A stretch of 31,036 bases of DNA from an uncultured Muribaculaceae bacterium (GTDB lineage Bacteria > Bacteroidota > Bacteroidia > Bacteroidales > Muribaculaceae): assembly GCA_910585755.1 (NCBI GenBank), contig CAJUFH010000037.1:1-31036 (forward strand). The letters run 5' to 3'. The position numbers and the translations under genes were made by a program. Positions 1-6,550 of this stretch are shown here, piece by piece; positions within the stretch are counted from its first letter, which is position 1, and each line of letters opens with the position of its first letter. The notes beneath the pieces are model-generated. The model had not been told where the DNA came from and searched no databases. It saw only the letters and a list, made by a program, of their open reading frames with translations.

Positions 1-1394
1 TCGCCCATGTTCGCCCAGTTGATGAGACCGCCCTTGATGACCATCTTGGGCTTGGTTCCGAAGAACTCAGGTTCCCAAAGCACGAGGTCGGCCATCTTGC
101 CTACGGCGATAGAGCCGAGTATGTCGGAAATTCCGTATGTGATTGCCGGGTTAAGGGTAATCTGTGCGAGGTAGCGGAGTACGCGGAAGTTGTCGTTTGT
201 GTCGCTGTCCTCGGGGAGTTTGCCTCGTACCTGCTTCATGTAGGATGCCATCTGGAAAGTGCGCATGAAGGATTCGCCGACGCGGCCCATGGCCTGGGAG
301 TCGGAGGATACCATCGAGATAATGCCGAGGTCGTGGAAGATGTTCTCGGCGGCCTGTGTCTCGGGGCGCACGCGGCTTTCGGCGAAGGCCACGTCGGATG
401 GGATTTGCGGGTTGAGGTTGTGGCAGACCATGATCATGTCGAACAGTTCCGCCTGGGAGTTGACACCGAAGGGGAGAGTCGGGTTAGTCGAGGATGGGAG
501 CACGTTGGCCATCGACGCTACCTTCAGCAGGTCGGGAGCGTGGCCGCCGCCGGCGCCTTCGGTATGGTAAGTGTGGATCGTGCGGCCGTCGATAGCGGCG
601 ATCGAGTCTTCGACATAACCACTCTCGTTAAGGGTATCGGTATGAATCGCTACCTGAACGTCGTATTTGTCGGCCGAGGTCATGCAGGCGCGAATCGCCG
701 CGGGTGTCGACCCCCAGTCCTCGTGAATTTTGAATCCGCAGGCTCCGGCCTCGATCTGCTCGTCGAGGGTCTCGGCGACGGAGGAGTTGCCTTTTGCGAG
801 GAAGCCCATGTTAATCGGGAGCCCTTCGGTAGATTCGAGCATTTTGTGGATGTTCCAGCGGCCGGAGGTGATGGTCGTTCCGTTGGTTCCGTCGGTGGGG
901 CCGATGCCTCCGCCGATGAGGGTCGTGATACCGTTGCTGAGGCAGTCGTAGGCCTGCTGGGGGGATATGAAGTGGACGTGTCCGTCGATTCCGGCGGCGG
1001 TCAGAATCAGGTGCTCGCCGGAAATCGCGTCGGTCGAGGGGCCGGTGCAGAGGGTGGGTGTCACGCCCTGCATCGTGTTGGGGTTACCGGCTTTGCCGAT
1101 ACCGGCGATTTTGCCGTCCTTGACCCCGACGTCGGCCTTGATTACGCCTAACAGCGGGTCGAGGATGGTCACGTTTGTGATTACCAGGTCGAGCGAGCCG
1201 GCGTCGGAGGTGATGGTGTTGGCCGTTCCCATGCCGTCGCGGATTGTCTTTCCACCGCCGTACACGACCTCGTCGCCGTAGACGCGGAGGTCTTTTTCAA
1301 TCTCTATATACAGGTCGGTGTCGCCCAGGCGGATTTTATCGCCCACGGTCGGTCCGAACAGGTTGTTATATTCTTGACGCGATATTGTAGCCAT
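1..1394 (-). CDS. ureC: Urease alpha (catalytic) subunit, 3' end cut by window edge
   Basis: Catalytic subunit of the nickel enzyme urease, which hydrolyses urea to ammonia and carbamate in the cytoplasm. About 464 residues are present from the ATG; the family is about 570 aa, so roughly the last 100 residues lie outside the window. Nickel-site motifs are visible in order: GIDGHVHF (two His ligands), GFKIHEDWG (the carbamylated Lys, then His), AIHTDTLNE (His), TEGAGGGHAPD (His), the flap MVCHNL (active-site Cys and His), and SSDSQAMGRVGE (Asp ligand). The usual flap CHH is CHN here, but the Cys and first His are kept. It starts 24 nt after the ureB stop and is the third urease gene of the operon. 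Identification is certain. Confidence 0.98.
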   Translation of the reverse strand, partial: MATISRQEYNNLFGPTVGDKIRLGDTDLYIEIEKDLRVYGDEVVYGGGKTIRDGMGTANTITSDAGSLDLVITNVTILDPLLGVIKADVGVKDGKIAGIGKAGNPNTMQGVTPTLCTGPSTDAISGEHLILTAAGIDGHVHFISPQQAYDCLSNGITTLIGGGIGPTDGTNGTTITSGRWNIHKMLESTEGLPINMGFLAKGNSSVAETLDEQIEAGACGFKIHEDWGSTPAAIRACMTSADKYDVQVAIHTDTLNESGYVEDSIAAIDGRTIHTYHTEGAGGGHAPDLLKVASMANVLPSSTNPTLPFGVNSQAELFDMIMVCHNLNPQIPSDVAFAESRVRPETQAAENIFHDLGIISMVSSDSQAMGRVGESFMRTFQMASYMKQVRGKLPEDSDTNDNFRVLRYLAQITLNPAITYGISDILGSIAVGKMADLVLWEPEFFGTKPKMVIKGGLINWANMG

Positions 1395-1418
1395 AGTGTT
1401 CTTAGTCGGAAAAAGAGG

Positions 1419-2000
1419 TTAGGATTTTGATGTGAACTCGGCATCGGCTTCATCCTCCGGGATGTTCTTGAAGCCGTATTCCTCCATCTTGCGGAAGGCG
1501 CGGGTTTCGGCGGGATAGTATGTCGGGGTGTCTTCGAGACCGGCGAAGCCGTTGACGAGGTCGTTGAAACCGATCACGCGCTGCTTGCCGGCGAAGGGCA
1601 CGACTTCGACCTCCTTCTCCTCGCCCGGTTCGAAACGTATGGCGGTAGTCGCGGGGATGTTGAGGTGGCACCCGAAGGCTGCCTTGCGGTCGAACTCGAG
1701 ATAGCGGTTTACCTCGAAGAAATGGAAGTGGGAGCCGACCTGCACGGGGCGGTCGCCGGTGTTACGTACCTTGAGGCTCTTGACGGGGCGGTCAGCGTTA
1801 TAGGTGATGTCCCCCTCGGCGAGAATCACGCCCCCGACCGGTACGGGGGTCGCCGGAGTGAATCCGGGGGTGTCGGGATAGGCGATCGCGGGTTTGCCCG
1901 GGAAGATGCCCTGAGGAGTGGTGTATGTGGGGCTGGTCTGCGCGGCCGTCCCTGGCGCCTGGGTCGCTGCCTTCGGCGTATTTGGTGTGTTTGTAGCCAT
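1419..2000 (-). CDS. ureB: Urease beta subunit with long N- and C-terminal extensions
   Basis: Structural beta subunit of urease. The core lies at about residues 53-150 and carries family motifs: a GGVILAEGDI-like start, VRNTGDRPVQVGSHFHFFEVN, FDRKAAFGCHLNIPA, FEPGEEKEVEVVPF, and GFNDLVNGF. The protein is 193 aa, against about 100-110 for a stand-alone UreB. Roughly 50 extra N-terminal residues are rich in Thr, Pro and Ala (no hydrophobic segment, so not a signal peptide). About 40 residues follow the core, with a motif (RKMEEYGFKN) resembling the tail of the Helicobacter gamma-beta fusion subunit. An internal start would shorten the protein, but no good Met lies near the core, so the long form is preferred. 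ureA precedes it by 32 nt. Confidence 0.96.
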   Translation of the reverse strand: MATNTPNTPKAATQAPGTAAQTSPTYTTPQGIFPGKPAIAYPDTPGFTPATPVPVGGVILAEGDITYNADRPVKSLKVRNTGDRPVQVGSHFHFFEVNRYLEFDRKAAFGCHLNIPATTAIRFEPGEEKEVEVVPFAGKQRVIGFNDLVNGFAGLEDTPTYYPAETRAFRKMEEYGFKNIPEDEADAEFTSKS

Positions 2001-2032
2001 ATCGATGTTGTTTAGGAGTTGGCGGGAAGCGG

Positions 2033-2335
2033 TTACTTGATCGGGTGGTGGATGCTGACCAGTCGCGAGCCGTCGGTAAAGACGGCCTCTACCTGCAGGA
2101 GGGTGATCATGTCGGCGACGCCGTCCATGACCTGTTCCTTGGTGAGCACGGTCGCGGCGTCATGCATTACTTCCTCGACGGTCTTCCCTTCGCGAGCCCC
2201 TTCGAGGGCCGACGAGGTGATGTAGGCCACGGCTTCGGGATAGTTGAGCTTAAGGCCTTTGTTGAGGCGGCGTTCGGCGATCATGCCGAGAGACAGGAGC
2301 GTCAGCTTGTCTTGCTCTTTCGGTGTCAGATGCAT
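2033..2335 (-). CDS. ureA: Urease gamma subunit
   Basis: Small structural subunit of urease, 100 aa, the normal length for a non-fused UreA. Recognisable signatures are the start MHLTPKEQDKL, the segment RRLNKGLKLNYPEAVAYI, LEGAREGKTVEEVM, and the end DGSRLVSIHHPI. It is the first of the three structural genes (A-B-C order). The channel-like gene ends about 102 nt upstream on the same strand, with no obvious terminator between, so the four genes are probably co-transcribed. That gap contains an ATTAAC sequence resembling the half-sites noted upstream of the channel. The identification is certain; co-transcription with the channel is inferred. Confidence 0.97.
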   Translation of the reverse strand: MHLTPKEQDKLTLLSLGMIAERRLNKGLKLNYPEAVAYITSSALEGAREGKTVEEVMHDAATVLTKEQVMDGVADMITLLQVEAVFTDGSRLVSIHHPIK

Positions 2336-2437
2336 AAAGCTATGTTTTTTAAAGGGTTGCGTAATGCGGGAGACCTTGCGGTGCGAGGCGCTCGGGCTTA
2401 GTTTTCAGGATATTAACAAACTGTGTCGCGGGAATGT

Positions 2438-3184
2438 TTAAGCAACCGTGTCGTTCTTGTCCGCGTCCTCCCGGCGTCCTTTCTTGATAGACCGGGTGAC
2501 GTAGTCGGTCAGATAGACGGTGAACAGGGGGAAGATAATCATTCCGGAAACAGGGAGGATGACTGCGACAATCTTGCCCGAGACCGTCACGGGGGATATG
2601 TCGCAGCCGACGGTCGACATGTTCATCGCCGACCACCATAGCGCTGTCCAGTAGGAATTGACCTGCGGATTGACCCCGGCCTCGCGCTGGTAAAATATCA
2701 GCGAGCAGAAATAGCCTACCAGGATCATGATTGTCAGATAGGACATGAAGAGGCTCGTCACGGCGTTGGACGACAGGTAGCTGATCACGATCGACAGGGC
2801 CAGGGCGCCGCGGGCCAGCGGGATGAAGCGAACGAAGTAGAGCGCGTCGTGGCTCAGGTGGATATCCATCACGTTGATAAGGTTGAGGTACGGGATGGAC
2901 AGCAGGAGGAATACCAGCCTGTGGCGGAAATAACGCCATTTGTCCTCGGCGTAGGCCAGGCCGATGAAAAAGTCGATGATGAAGACCACGCATACCCAGA
3001 ACTGGAATGTCATGTAGGCGTGGTTCTCGAGGAAGTTGATTCTCTTAAATGTGTCAAACGAAATCCATACTATCAGCAGTACGGAAAGAACCAGGACGAT
3101 GAAGTTCATCGTCCCGAGCACGATTTCAGCCCGCTTTTTCCCTGCGTTGTTCGCGGGAGCGGGGGTCTGGGAAGCGGAAGACAT
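2438..3184 (-). CDS. Six-helix potassium-channel-like protein with altered selectivity filter
   Basis: A 248-aa inner-membrane protein with the layout of a voltage-gated-type cation channel subunit. Hydrophobic segments lie at about residues 24-45, 58-80, 87-104, 112-138, 141-163 and 203-228. A pore loop sits at about 177-200 (WTALWWSAMNMSTVGCDISP) before the last helix. The canonical filter TVGYGD is replaced by TVGCD: the Tyr-Gly pair is reduced to a single Cys. The fourth segment has only two arginines, so voltage sensing looks weak. No cytosolic RCK domain follows. It is the likely first gene of the urease structural operon, suggesting a role in ion, ammonium or pH balance when urea is split (inference). 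It could equally be a constitutive leak channel. Family-level identification is sure, substrate is not. Confidence 0.85.
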   Translation of the reverse strand: MSSASQTPAPANNAGKKRAEIVLGTMNFIVLVLSVLLIVWISFDTFKRINFLENHAYMTFQFWVCVVFIIDFFIGLAYAEDKWRYFRHRLVFLLLSIPYLNLINVMDIHLSHDALYFVRFIPLARGALALSIVISYLSSNAVTSLFMSYLTIMILVGYFCSLIFYQREAGVNPQVNSYWTALWWSAMNMSTVGCDISPVTVSGKIVAVILPVSGMIIFPLFTVYLTDYVTRSIKKGRREDADKNDTVA

Positions 3185-3195
3185 GGCGCGTAAGC

Positions 3196-3219
3196 ATTAA
3201 CGATTGTTAATACCTTAAC
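3196..3219. promoter_or_regulatory. Regularly spaced TTAAC/GTTAA half-sites upstream of channel-ureABC
   Basis: Three TTAAC-type half-sites occur in alternating orientation: TTAAC (3197-3201), GTTAA (3206-3210) and TTAAC (3215-3219), each separated by 4 bases. The first pair sits inside the perfect inverted repeat ATTAAC-gatt-GTTAAT. The cluster lies 12-35 nt upstream of the channel start codon and could be an operator or part of an AT-rich promoter. No consensus Bacteroidetes -7 box was found here, so the transcription start is not placed. Confidence 0.35.
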
Positions 3220-3295
3220 ACGCCCCGCGGCCAATTGTTTACCGCCCGTTCAGAGATTGTCTAAAAATTACAGTGCGTTTTTCGTTCCCGGATGG

Positions 3296-3422
3296 GAGGA
3301 TGCTGTCAGAACGGTTCAGATGGTAGGAGCTTGGAGGTGAGACCGACGGGAGCAATCCGGAGATTGTGACCGAGGTCGAGCCTTCAAGCGACGACCCTGA
3401 TGGGCCGTTATGACACATCCTC
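3296..3422. repeat. Long imperfect inverted repeat able to fold as a rod-like structured element
   Basis: The ends of this segment pair almost perfectly: 3296-3314 with 3405-3422, with one bulged base and one mismatch. Further nested helices line up on the same axis: GCTTGGAGG (3329-3337) with CCTTCAAGC (3381-3389, one wobble), GACC (3341-3344) with GGTC (3374-3377), and CAATC (3353-3357) with GATTG (3362-3366) closing a CGGA loop. The outer arm abuts the stop codon of the AraC-type gene, and the element lies about 110 nt upstream of the channel-ureABC operon. No reading frame is convincing. It could be a small RNA, a leader element, an unusual terminator, or a non-coding interspersed repeat; strand is undecided. 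Confidence 0.6.
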
Positions 3423-4334
3423 TTAGTTTTGTTCGATGAGGCGGCGGTAATCGGTCGGGCTTTGCCCCGTCAGCCGCTTGAACATCCGGGTGAAGTGGGC
3501 CGGATACTGGAATCCAAGCTCATAGGCGATTATGCCGACATCCTCCGAGGTGGCTGCCAGGCGGTGTTTGGCGACCTCGATCATATGCCGCATTATGAGA
3601 GTCTTGGGCGACATCCCCGTCTCGCGCTTCACCAGGTCGCTGAAATAGCCGGGCGAAAGGTTGACTTTCGACGCGAACTCGGCCACTGACGGAATCGACT
3701 CCTTTGCCGCGCCGTCGCCGTAATAGTCCTTCAGAAGCCTCTCGAAGCGGGCAACGATTTCTGAGTTGACCTTGTGGCGGGTGATGAACTGGCGGTCGTA
3801 GAACCGGTGGAGGTATTCGAGCAGGAGCTGGATGTTGGCCGAGAGCACTGCGGCCGAGTGGCTGTCGACGGGGTGTTCCAGCTCGCGCTTGATTTTGTCG
3901 AGGCAGTCGAGGAAAATCTCGCGCTCCCGTTCCGAAAGATGGAGCGCCTCCATCTGCGAGTAGTCGAAAAACTTGAAGGAGGCGATTTTCTCGCCGAGGG
4001 TCGTGCCGTAAATCAGGTCTGGATGGAAGAGGAGGCCGAGAACGTCGTGGGTGACCTCCCCCGCGGGAATTTCGACATCGACCTGCTGGCCCGGCGCGAA
4101 ACTGACCACGGTCCCCTCCTGGTAGTCGTACTGCTTCCGCCCGTAGCGTATCGAGCAAGTGACACCGTTTTTCAGGAACAGGGCGTAGAGGCCGTAATTG
4201 AATATGGCGCTGGCGGAATGGTGTTTCGCCTGTTTGAGGTCGACGACCGTTACGAGCGGATGTAGGGTTTCCAGCCCGTAGAGTTTGTTGTAAGCGTCTA
4301 CAGAGTCGAGGTTTATCGTCCTTTTCTGTTCCAT
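3423..4334 (-). CDS. AraC-family transcriptional regulator
   Basis: DNA-binding regulator of about 303 aa. The N-terminal half is a cupin-like sensor region (around residues 25-130). The C-terminal ~100 residues form the double helix-turn-helix domain, with typical blocks PSVAEFASKVNLSPGYFSDLVKRETG and IIAYELGFQYPAHFTRMFKRLTGQSPTDYR. The ATG at 4334 (MEQKRTINL...) is chosen because a -7-like box lies at 4370-4377, which would exclude the upstream Met at 4382. The gene is divergent from the carboxymuconolactone-decarboxylase/cupin gene, the usual arrangement for a local activator of that target. It sits between the urease structural operon and that gene, so a role in urease control cannot be ruled out but is not indicated. 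Confidence 0.93.
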   Translation of the reverse strand: MEQKRTINLDSVDAYNKLYGLETLHPLVTVVDLKQAKHHSASAIFNYGLYALFLKNGVTCSIRYGRKQYDYQEGTVVSFAPGQQVDVEIPAGEVTHDVLGLLFHPDLIYGTTLGEKIASFKFFDYSQMEALHLSEREREIFLDCLDKIKRELEHPVDSHSAAVLSANIQLLLEYLHRFYDRQFITRHKVNSEIVARFERLLKDYYGDGAAKESIPSVAEFASKVNLSPGYFSDLVKRETGMSPKTLIMRHMIEVAKHRLAATSEDVGIIAYELGFQYPAHFTRMFKRLTGQSPTDYRRLIEQN

Positions 4335-4369
4335 AAGGAATCGCTGCTTGATTGGGGATTGTTCTGCCG

Positions 4370-4377
4370 CGAAATTA
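4370..4377 (-). promoter_or_regulatory. Probable -7 box of the AraC-type regulator gene
   Basis: On the minus strand this reads TAATTTCG, one base from the Bacteroidetes TAnnTTTG -7 element and matching a TTCG variant also seen before other genes here. It lies about 36 nt upstream of the ATG at 4334. No clear -33 TTTG is visible. Confidence 0.4.
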
Positions 4378-4463
4378 GGCATATTTCGCGAAATTCCCCC
4401 ATCTTCCGCGTTTTTGGTAACAGGAAATGTAAATGTGGTAAATGGCGCTTCCGAAAATAATGG

Positions 4464-4471
4464 TTACTTCG
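4464..4471 (+). promoter_or_regulatory. Possible -7 box of the CMD/cupin gene
   Basis: TTACTTCG followed by GCGTCA resembles the TAGCTTCG-GCGTCA arrangement upstream of the FKBP gene at 11296. It lies 25 nt before the ATG at 4496 and downstream of the earlier in-frame ATG at 4442, which supports the later start. One consensus base is off and no -33 box is seen. Confidence 0.3.
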
Positions 4472-4495
4472 CGTCAGAAACTCAATAATACGGAT

Positions 4496-5314
4496 ATGAA
4501 CAAAGTTATTGCCACAGTTATTGCGACGATAATGACACTTAACGTTATGGCACAGCAAAAGATTGTACAGACGGCGGGCCGCCAGCAGCTTGGCGAGTTC
4601 GCCCCGGAGTTCGCCCATCTTAACGACGACATCCTTTTCGGAGAGGTTTGGAGCCGCAACGACCTGCTCTCGCTCCGCGACCGCAGCCTGATTACGGTTA
4701 CGGCGCTCGTGGCGCAGGGTATCACCGACACGTCGCTCCTCCACCACCTGCAGAACGCGAAGAACAACGGCATCACACGCACTGAAATCGCCGAGGCGAT
4801 TACCCACGTCGCCTTCTACGCCGGATGGCCCAAGGCATGGGCGGCGTTCCGCCTGGCAAAGGAGGTATGGACCGACAACGAGGTCGCCGACGACGACGCC
4901 ATGGCCGAGTACCAGCGCACGATATTCTTCCCCATCGGCGAGCCGAACACGGCGTATGCCAAATACTTCACCGGCCGCAGCTTCCTCGCCCCGGTTTCCA
5001 AGGCGCAGGTACCGTTCGTGAACGTCACCTTCGAGCCGGGTTGCCGCAACAACTGGCATATCCACCACGCCGCGAAGGGCGGGGGACAGATGCTTGTCGG
5101 GGTAGGTGGCCGCGGATGGTACCAGGAGGAAGGGAAACCCGCGCAGGAAATCCTCCCCGGCACCGTAATCCATATCCCCGCCAACGTCAAGCACTGGCAC
5201 GGAGCCGCCGCCGACTCCTGGTTCTCCCACCTCGCCTTTGAAGTCCTCGGCGAGGATACCTCTACCGAGTGGCTCGCCCCCGTCACCGACACCGAGTACT
5301 CCGCCCTCAAATAA
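4496..5314 (+). CDS. Exported carboxymuconolactone decarboxylase-like/cupin two-domain protein
   Basis: A 272-aa protein with a hydrophobic signal peptide ending near VMA-QQ (about residue 18-20), so probably periplasmic. Domain 1 (about 40-125) is carboxymuconolactone decarboxylase-like (LRDRSLITVTALVAQG, ITRTEIAEAITHVAFYAGWPKAW). It lacks the CxxC of AhpD peroxidases. Domain 2 (about 160-265) is a cupin with metal-ligand motifs NNWHIHH, GQMLVGVGGRGW, PGTVIHIP and KHWHG. Such fusions are common next to an AraC regulator, and one is divergent here. The start at 4496 is preferred over 4442 because it begins directly with the signal peptide. Substrate is unknown; ring-cleavage or quinone/aldehyde chemistry is only a family-level guess. 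Confidence 0.9.
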   Translation: MNKVIATVIATIMTLNVMAQQKIVQTAGRQQLGEFAPEFAHLNDDILFGEVWSRNDLLSLRDRSLITVTALVAQGITDTSLLHHLQNAKNNGITRTEIAEAITHVAFYAGWPKAWAAFRLAKEVWTDNEVADDDAMAEYQRTIFFPIGEPNTAYAKYFTGRSFLAPVSKAQVPFVNVTFEPGCRNNWHIHHAAKGGGQMLVGVGGRGWYQEEGKPAQEILPGTVIHIPANVKHWHGAAADSWFSHLAFEVLGEDTSTEWLAPVTDTEYSALK

Positions 5315-5331
5315 CCCCGCCTTACAAGGAT

Positions 5332-5359
5332 GCGCAGGGTCGTCGACCCTGTGCGTTTT
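5332..5359 (+). terminator. Rho-independent terminator after the CMD/cupin gene
   Basis: A GC-rich near-perfect palindrome (5332-5355, GCGCAGGGTCG paired with the TCGACCCTGTGC arm) is followed directly by TTTTG. It begins 18 nt after the stop codon at 5314. The fold is strong; the U tract is short. Confidence 0.75.
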
Positions 5360-5397
5360 GTTCACTATGCCCGGATTGCCCGGTCTGGCAGCAATGG

Positions 5398-5514
5398 GTG
5401 TAGGGACGCGGCGTGCCGCGTTTGCGTTGCCATATAGATAAGCTTGACATACATTGTCTTGCGGGATGAATGACTGATTTTCCAAGCCTGACGCGGCACG
5501 CCGTGTCCCTACAC
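5398..5514. repeat. 24-bp inverted repeat pair (GTAGGGACGCGGCGTGCC type)
   Basis: The 24 bases at 5398-5421 are the reverse complement of 5491-5514 with one mismatch. Each arm begins at its outer end with GTGTAGGGAC and contains its own short palindrome (GCGGCGTGCCGC). About 69 bases lie between the arms and show no gene. Repeats of this look are often dispersed between genes in bacterial genomes; copies elsewhere were not available to compare. Confidence 0.7.
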
Positions 5515-5575
5515 AAGGATGGCGATCTCTCCTCAGGTGTTCCGGGCAATATAGGAGGAATGGAGGTTGTTGGTG

Positions 5576-5815
5576 AGCGGCGGAGCCGCGGTGTGATTGT
5601 AGCACATTGCCGAGCGACCGAAGGTCGCGATGGCTGTGTGTGTGTCGGCGTCATCCCCGCCAAACGGCCTCGGAGAGGTCGTACAATCTTGATAGACGGT
5701 AGTTTATGTCGTATTAACGGACATCTCCGATGCCCCCGCTCGTACGCCTACACCCCAGGCCATCGCGTCTCCGACGCTCGACCTGGGGCTACAATTACAC
5801 CGCGGCTTCGCCGCT
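5576..5815. repeat. 28-bp inverted repeat pair (GCTACAATYACACCGCGGC type)
   Basis: Bases 5788-5815 match the reverse complement of 5576-5603 at 26 of 28 positions. Both differences are C/T changes, one of them inside the GCGGC-tyc-GCCGC hairpin. The two copies face each other over about 184 bases of non-coding DNA. This is a second family, distinct from the 24-bp pair. Confidence 0.7.
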
Positions 5816-5863
5816 TGCAATGGCGGATTGCAAGGCCGTCCCTATGCAATAGCCATTCTGTCC

Positions 5864-5889
5864 GTCCTGTCCGGCTAACCGGACAGGAC
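5864..5889. other. Perfect 11-bp hairpin
   Basis: GTCCTGTCCGG (5864-5874), loop CTAA, CCGGACAGGAC (5879-5889). There is no T tract on either side, so it is not a classical terminator. It is one of several palindromes in this gene-free region. Confidence 0.6.
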
Positions 5890-6107
5890 AGACTCCACCG
5901 AGTGGGCGGACAGCGCCGGACACCGCCGCTAGAGGCGGCTTATGGCGGGGTTACTAACATCCGAGGTCTTCGACCTCGAAAGTCTGATTGGGTTAAGCTC
6001 GAGGTCAGATAGAGCTAAGGACCAGGCTTGATAAGATTAACGGCCAAGTCCGAAAGGATTCTTGTAAAATAGGATGCTAAGCGATGTTTAATCATTTTCC
6101 TTCGCAC

Positions 6108-6539
6108 TTATTCAGGAGATGCGGGTTCTTCAGGACAAGGAGCCTCAGGAACTAATTCATAATCAGCTTCTGATACAGTCTGTTCGGTTGCGTTTCCTCG
6201 CCCGTCTGACATTCCGACAATAGAGCTAAGGAATAGCATCGGCAAATAAAGGCAGCAGAATATAATGCCGCAGACGCTCATCCATTTGGGAGTGTCATTC
6301 TTTATAGCTAAGAAAACGCCTATTATTGAGAATATTAGGCCGAGAACACCTATCGTCATCATCAATAATAAAGATAGAAGTGCAGAGGCGCCTATATCAT
6401 TGGTCAGACGGGATTCCAATAATGTCAGAAAAATGATCGCTAACAGAGTGCCAAGAGAAATACCAAATCCCAACCAAGAAATAACCGAAGACGGACGTTT
6501 GCGTGCGGGAGAATGATATGGAGGTGGGTAATTATTCAT
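6108..6539 (-). CDS. Small three-helix membrane protein, DUF4190-like, unknown function
   Basis: A 143-aa protein starting MNNYPPPYHSP. The cytosolic N-terminus is Pro-rich, followed by three hydrophobic segments (about residues 19-42, 50-80 and 89-110) and an acidic, Pro/Glu-rich tail (VPEAPCPEEPASPE). The middle segment (GVLGLIFSIIGVFLAIKN) resembles DUF4190-type small membrane proteins. An in-frame ATG at 6554 overlaps the meaB stop as ATGA and would add five residues (MKCVT), allowing translational coupling; either start is possible. Base composition is more AT-rich than meaB and polA, suggesting a different history. No function can be assigned. Confidence 0.7.
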   Translation of the reverse strand: MNNYPPPYHSPARKRPSSVISWLGFGISLGTLLAIIFLTLLESRLTNDIGASALLSLLLMMTIGVLGLIFSIIGVFLAIKNDTPKWMSVCGIIFCCLYLPMLFLSSIVGMSDGRGNATEQTVSEADYELVPEAPCPEEPASPE

Positions 6540-6550
6540 AGTTACACATT

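Larger units (their letters stand above)
5315..6107. other. Gene-free, hairpin-rich intergenic region with interspersed repeats
   Basis: I see no credible gene in these 793 bases. Open frames here give low-complexity Arg/Pro/Ser-rich translations without any motif. The region instead holds a terminator, two separate inverted-repeat families (5398-5514 and 5576-5815), and several perfect small hairpins: GCGACC-GAA-GGTCGC (5614-5628), an 11-bp stem with a CTAA loop (5864-5889), and CGAGGTC-TTC-GACCTCG (5962-5978). CCCCAGG (5753-5759) also pairs with CCTGGGG (5782-5788). The density suggests accumulated REP-like intergenic repeats between two convergent transcription units. Confidence 0.7.

Noticed and set aside
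333..1151. 272-codon open frame on the plus strand opposite ureC
   Set aside because: It lies fully antisense to an intact, conserved ureC and shows no recognisable domain.
3296..3422. Known riboswitch (NiCo, cobalamin, TPP, FMN) or SRP/6S RNA
   Set aside because: The conserved boxes of these RNAs were not found on either strand; only the fold-back itself is supported.
4313..5605. 430-codon minus-strand frame covering the CMD/cupin gene
   Set aside because: The plus-strand gene there has clear domains and a signal peptide; this frame is its antisense extended into the repeat region.
5470..6012. Open frame of 180 codons on the plus strand in the gene-free region
   Set aside because: The translation is Arg/Pro/Ser-rich without motifs and runs through several hairpins and repeat arms, as expected of chance frames in GC-rich repeats.
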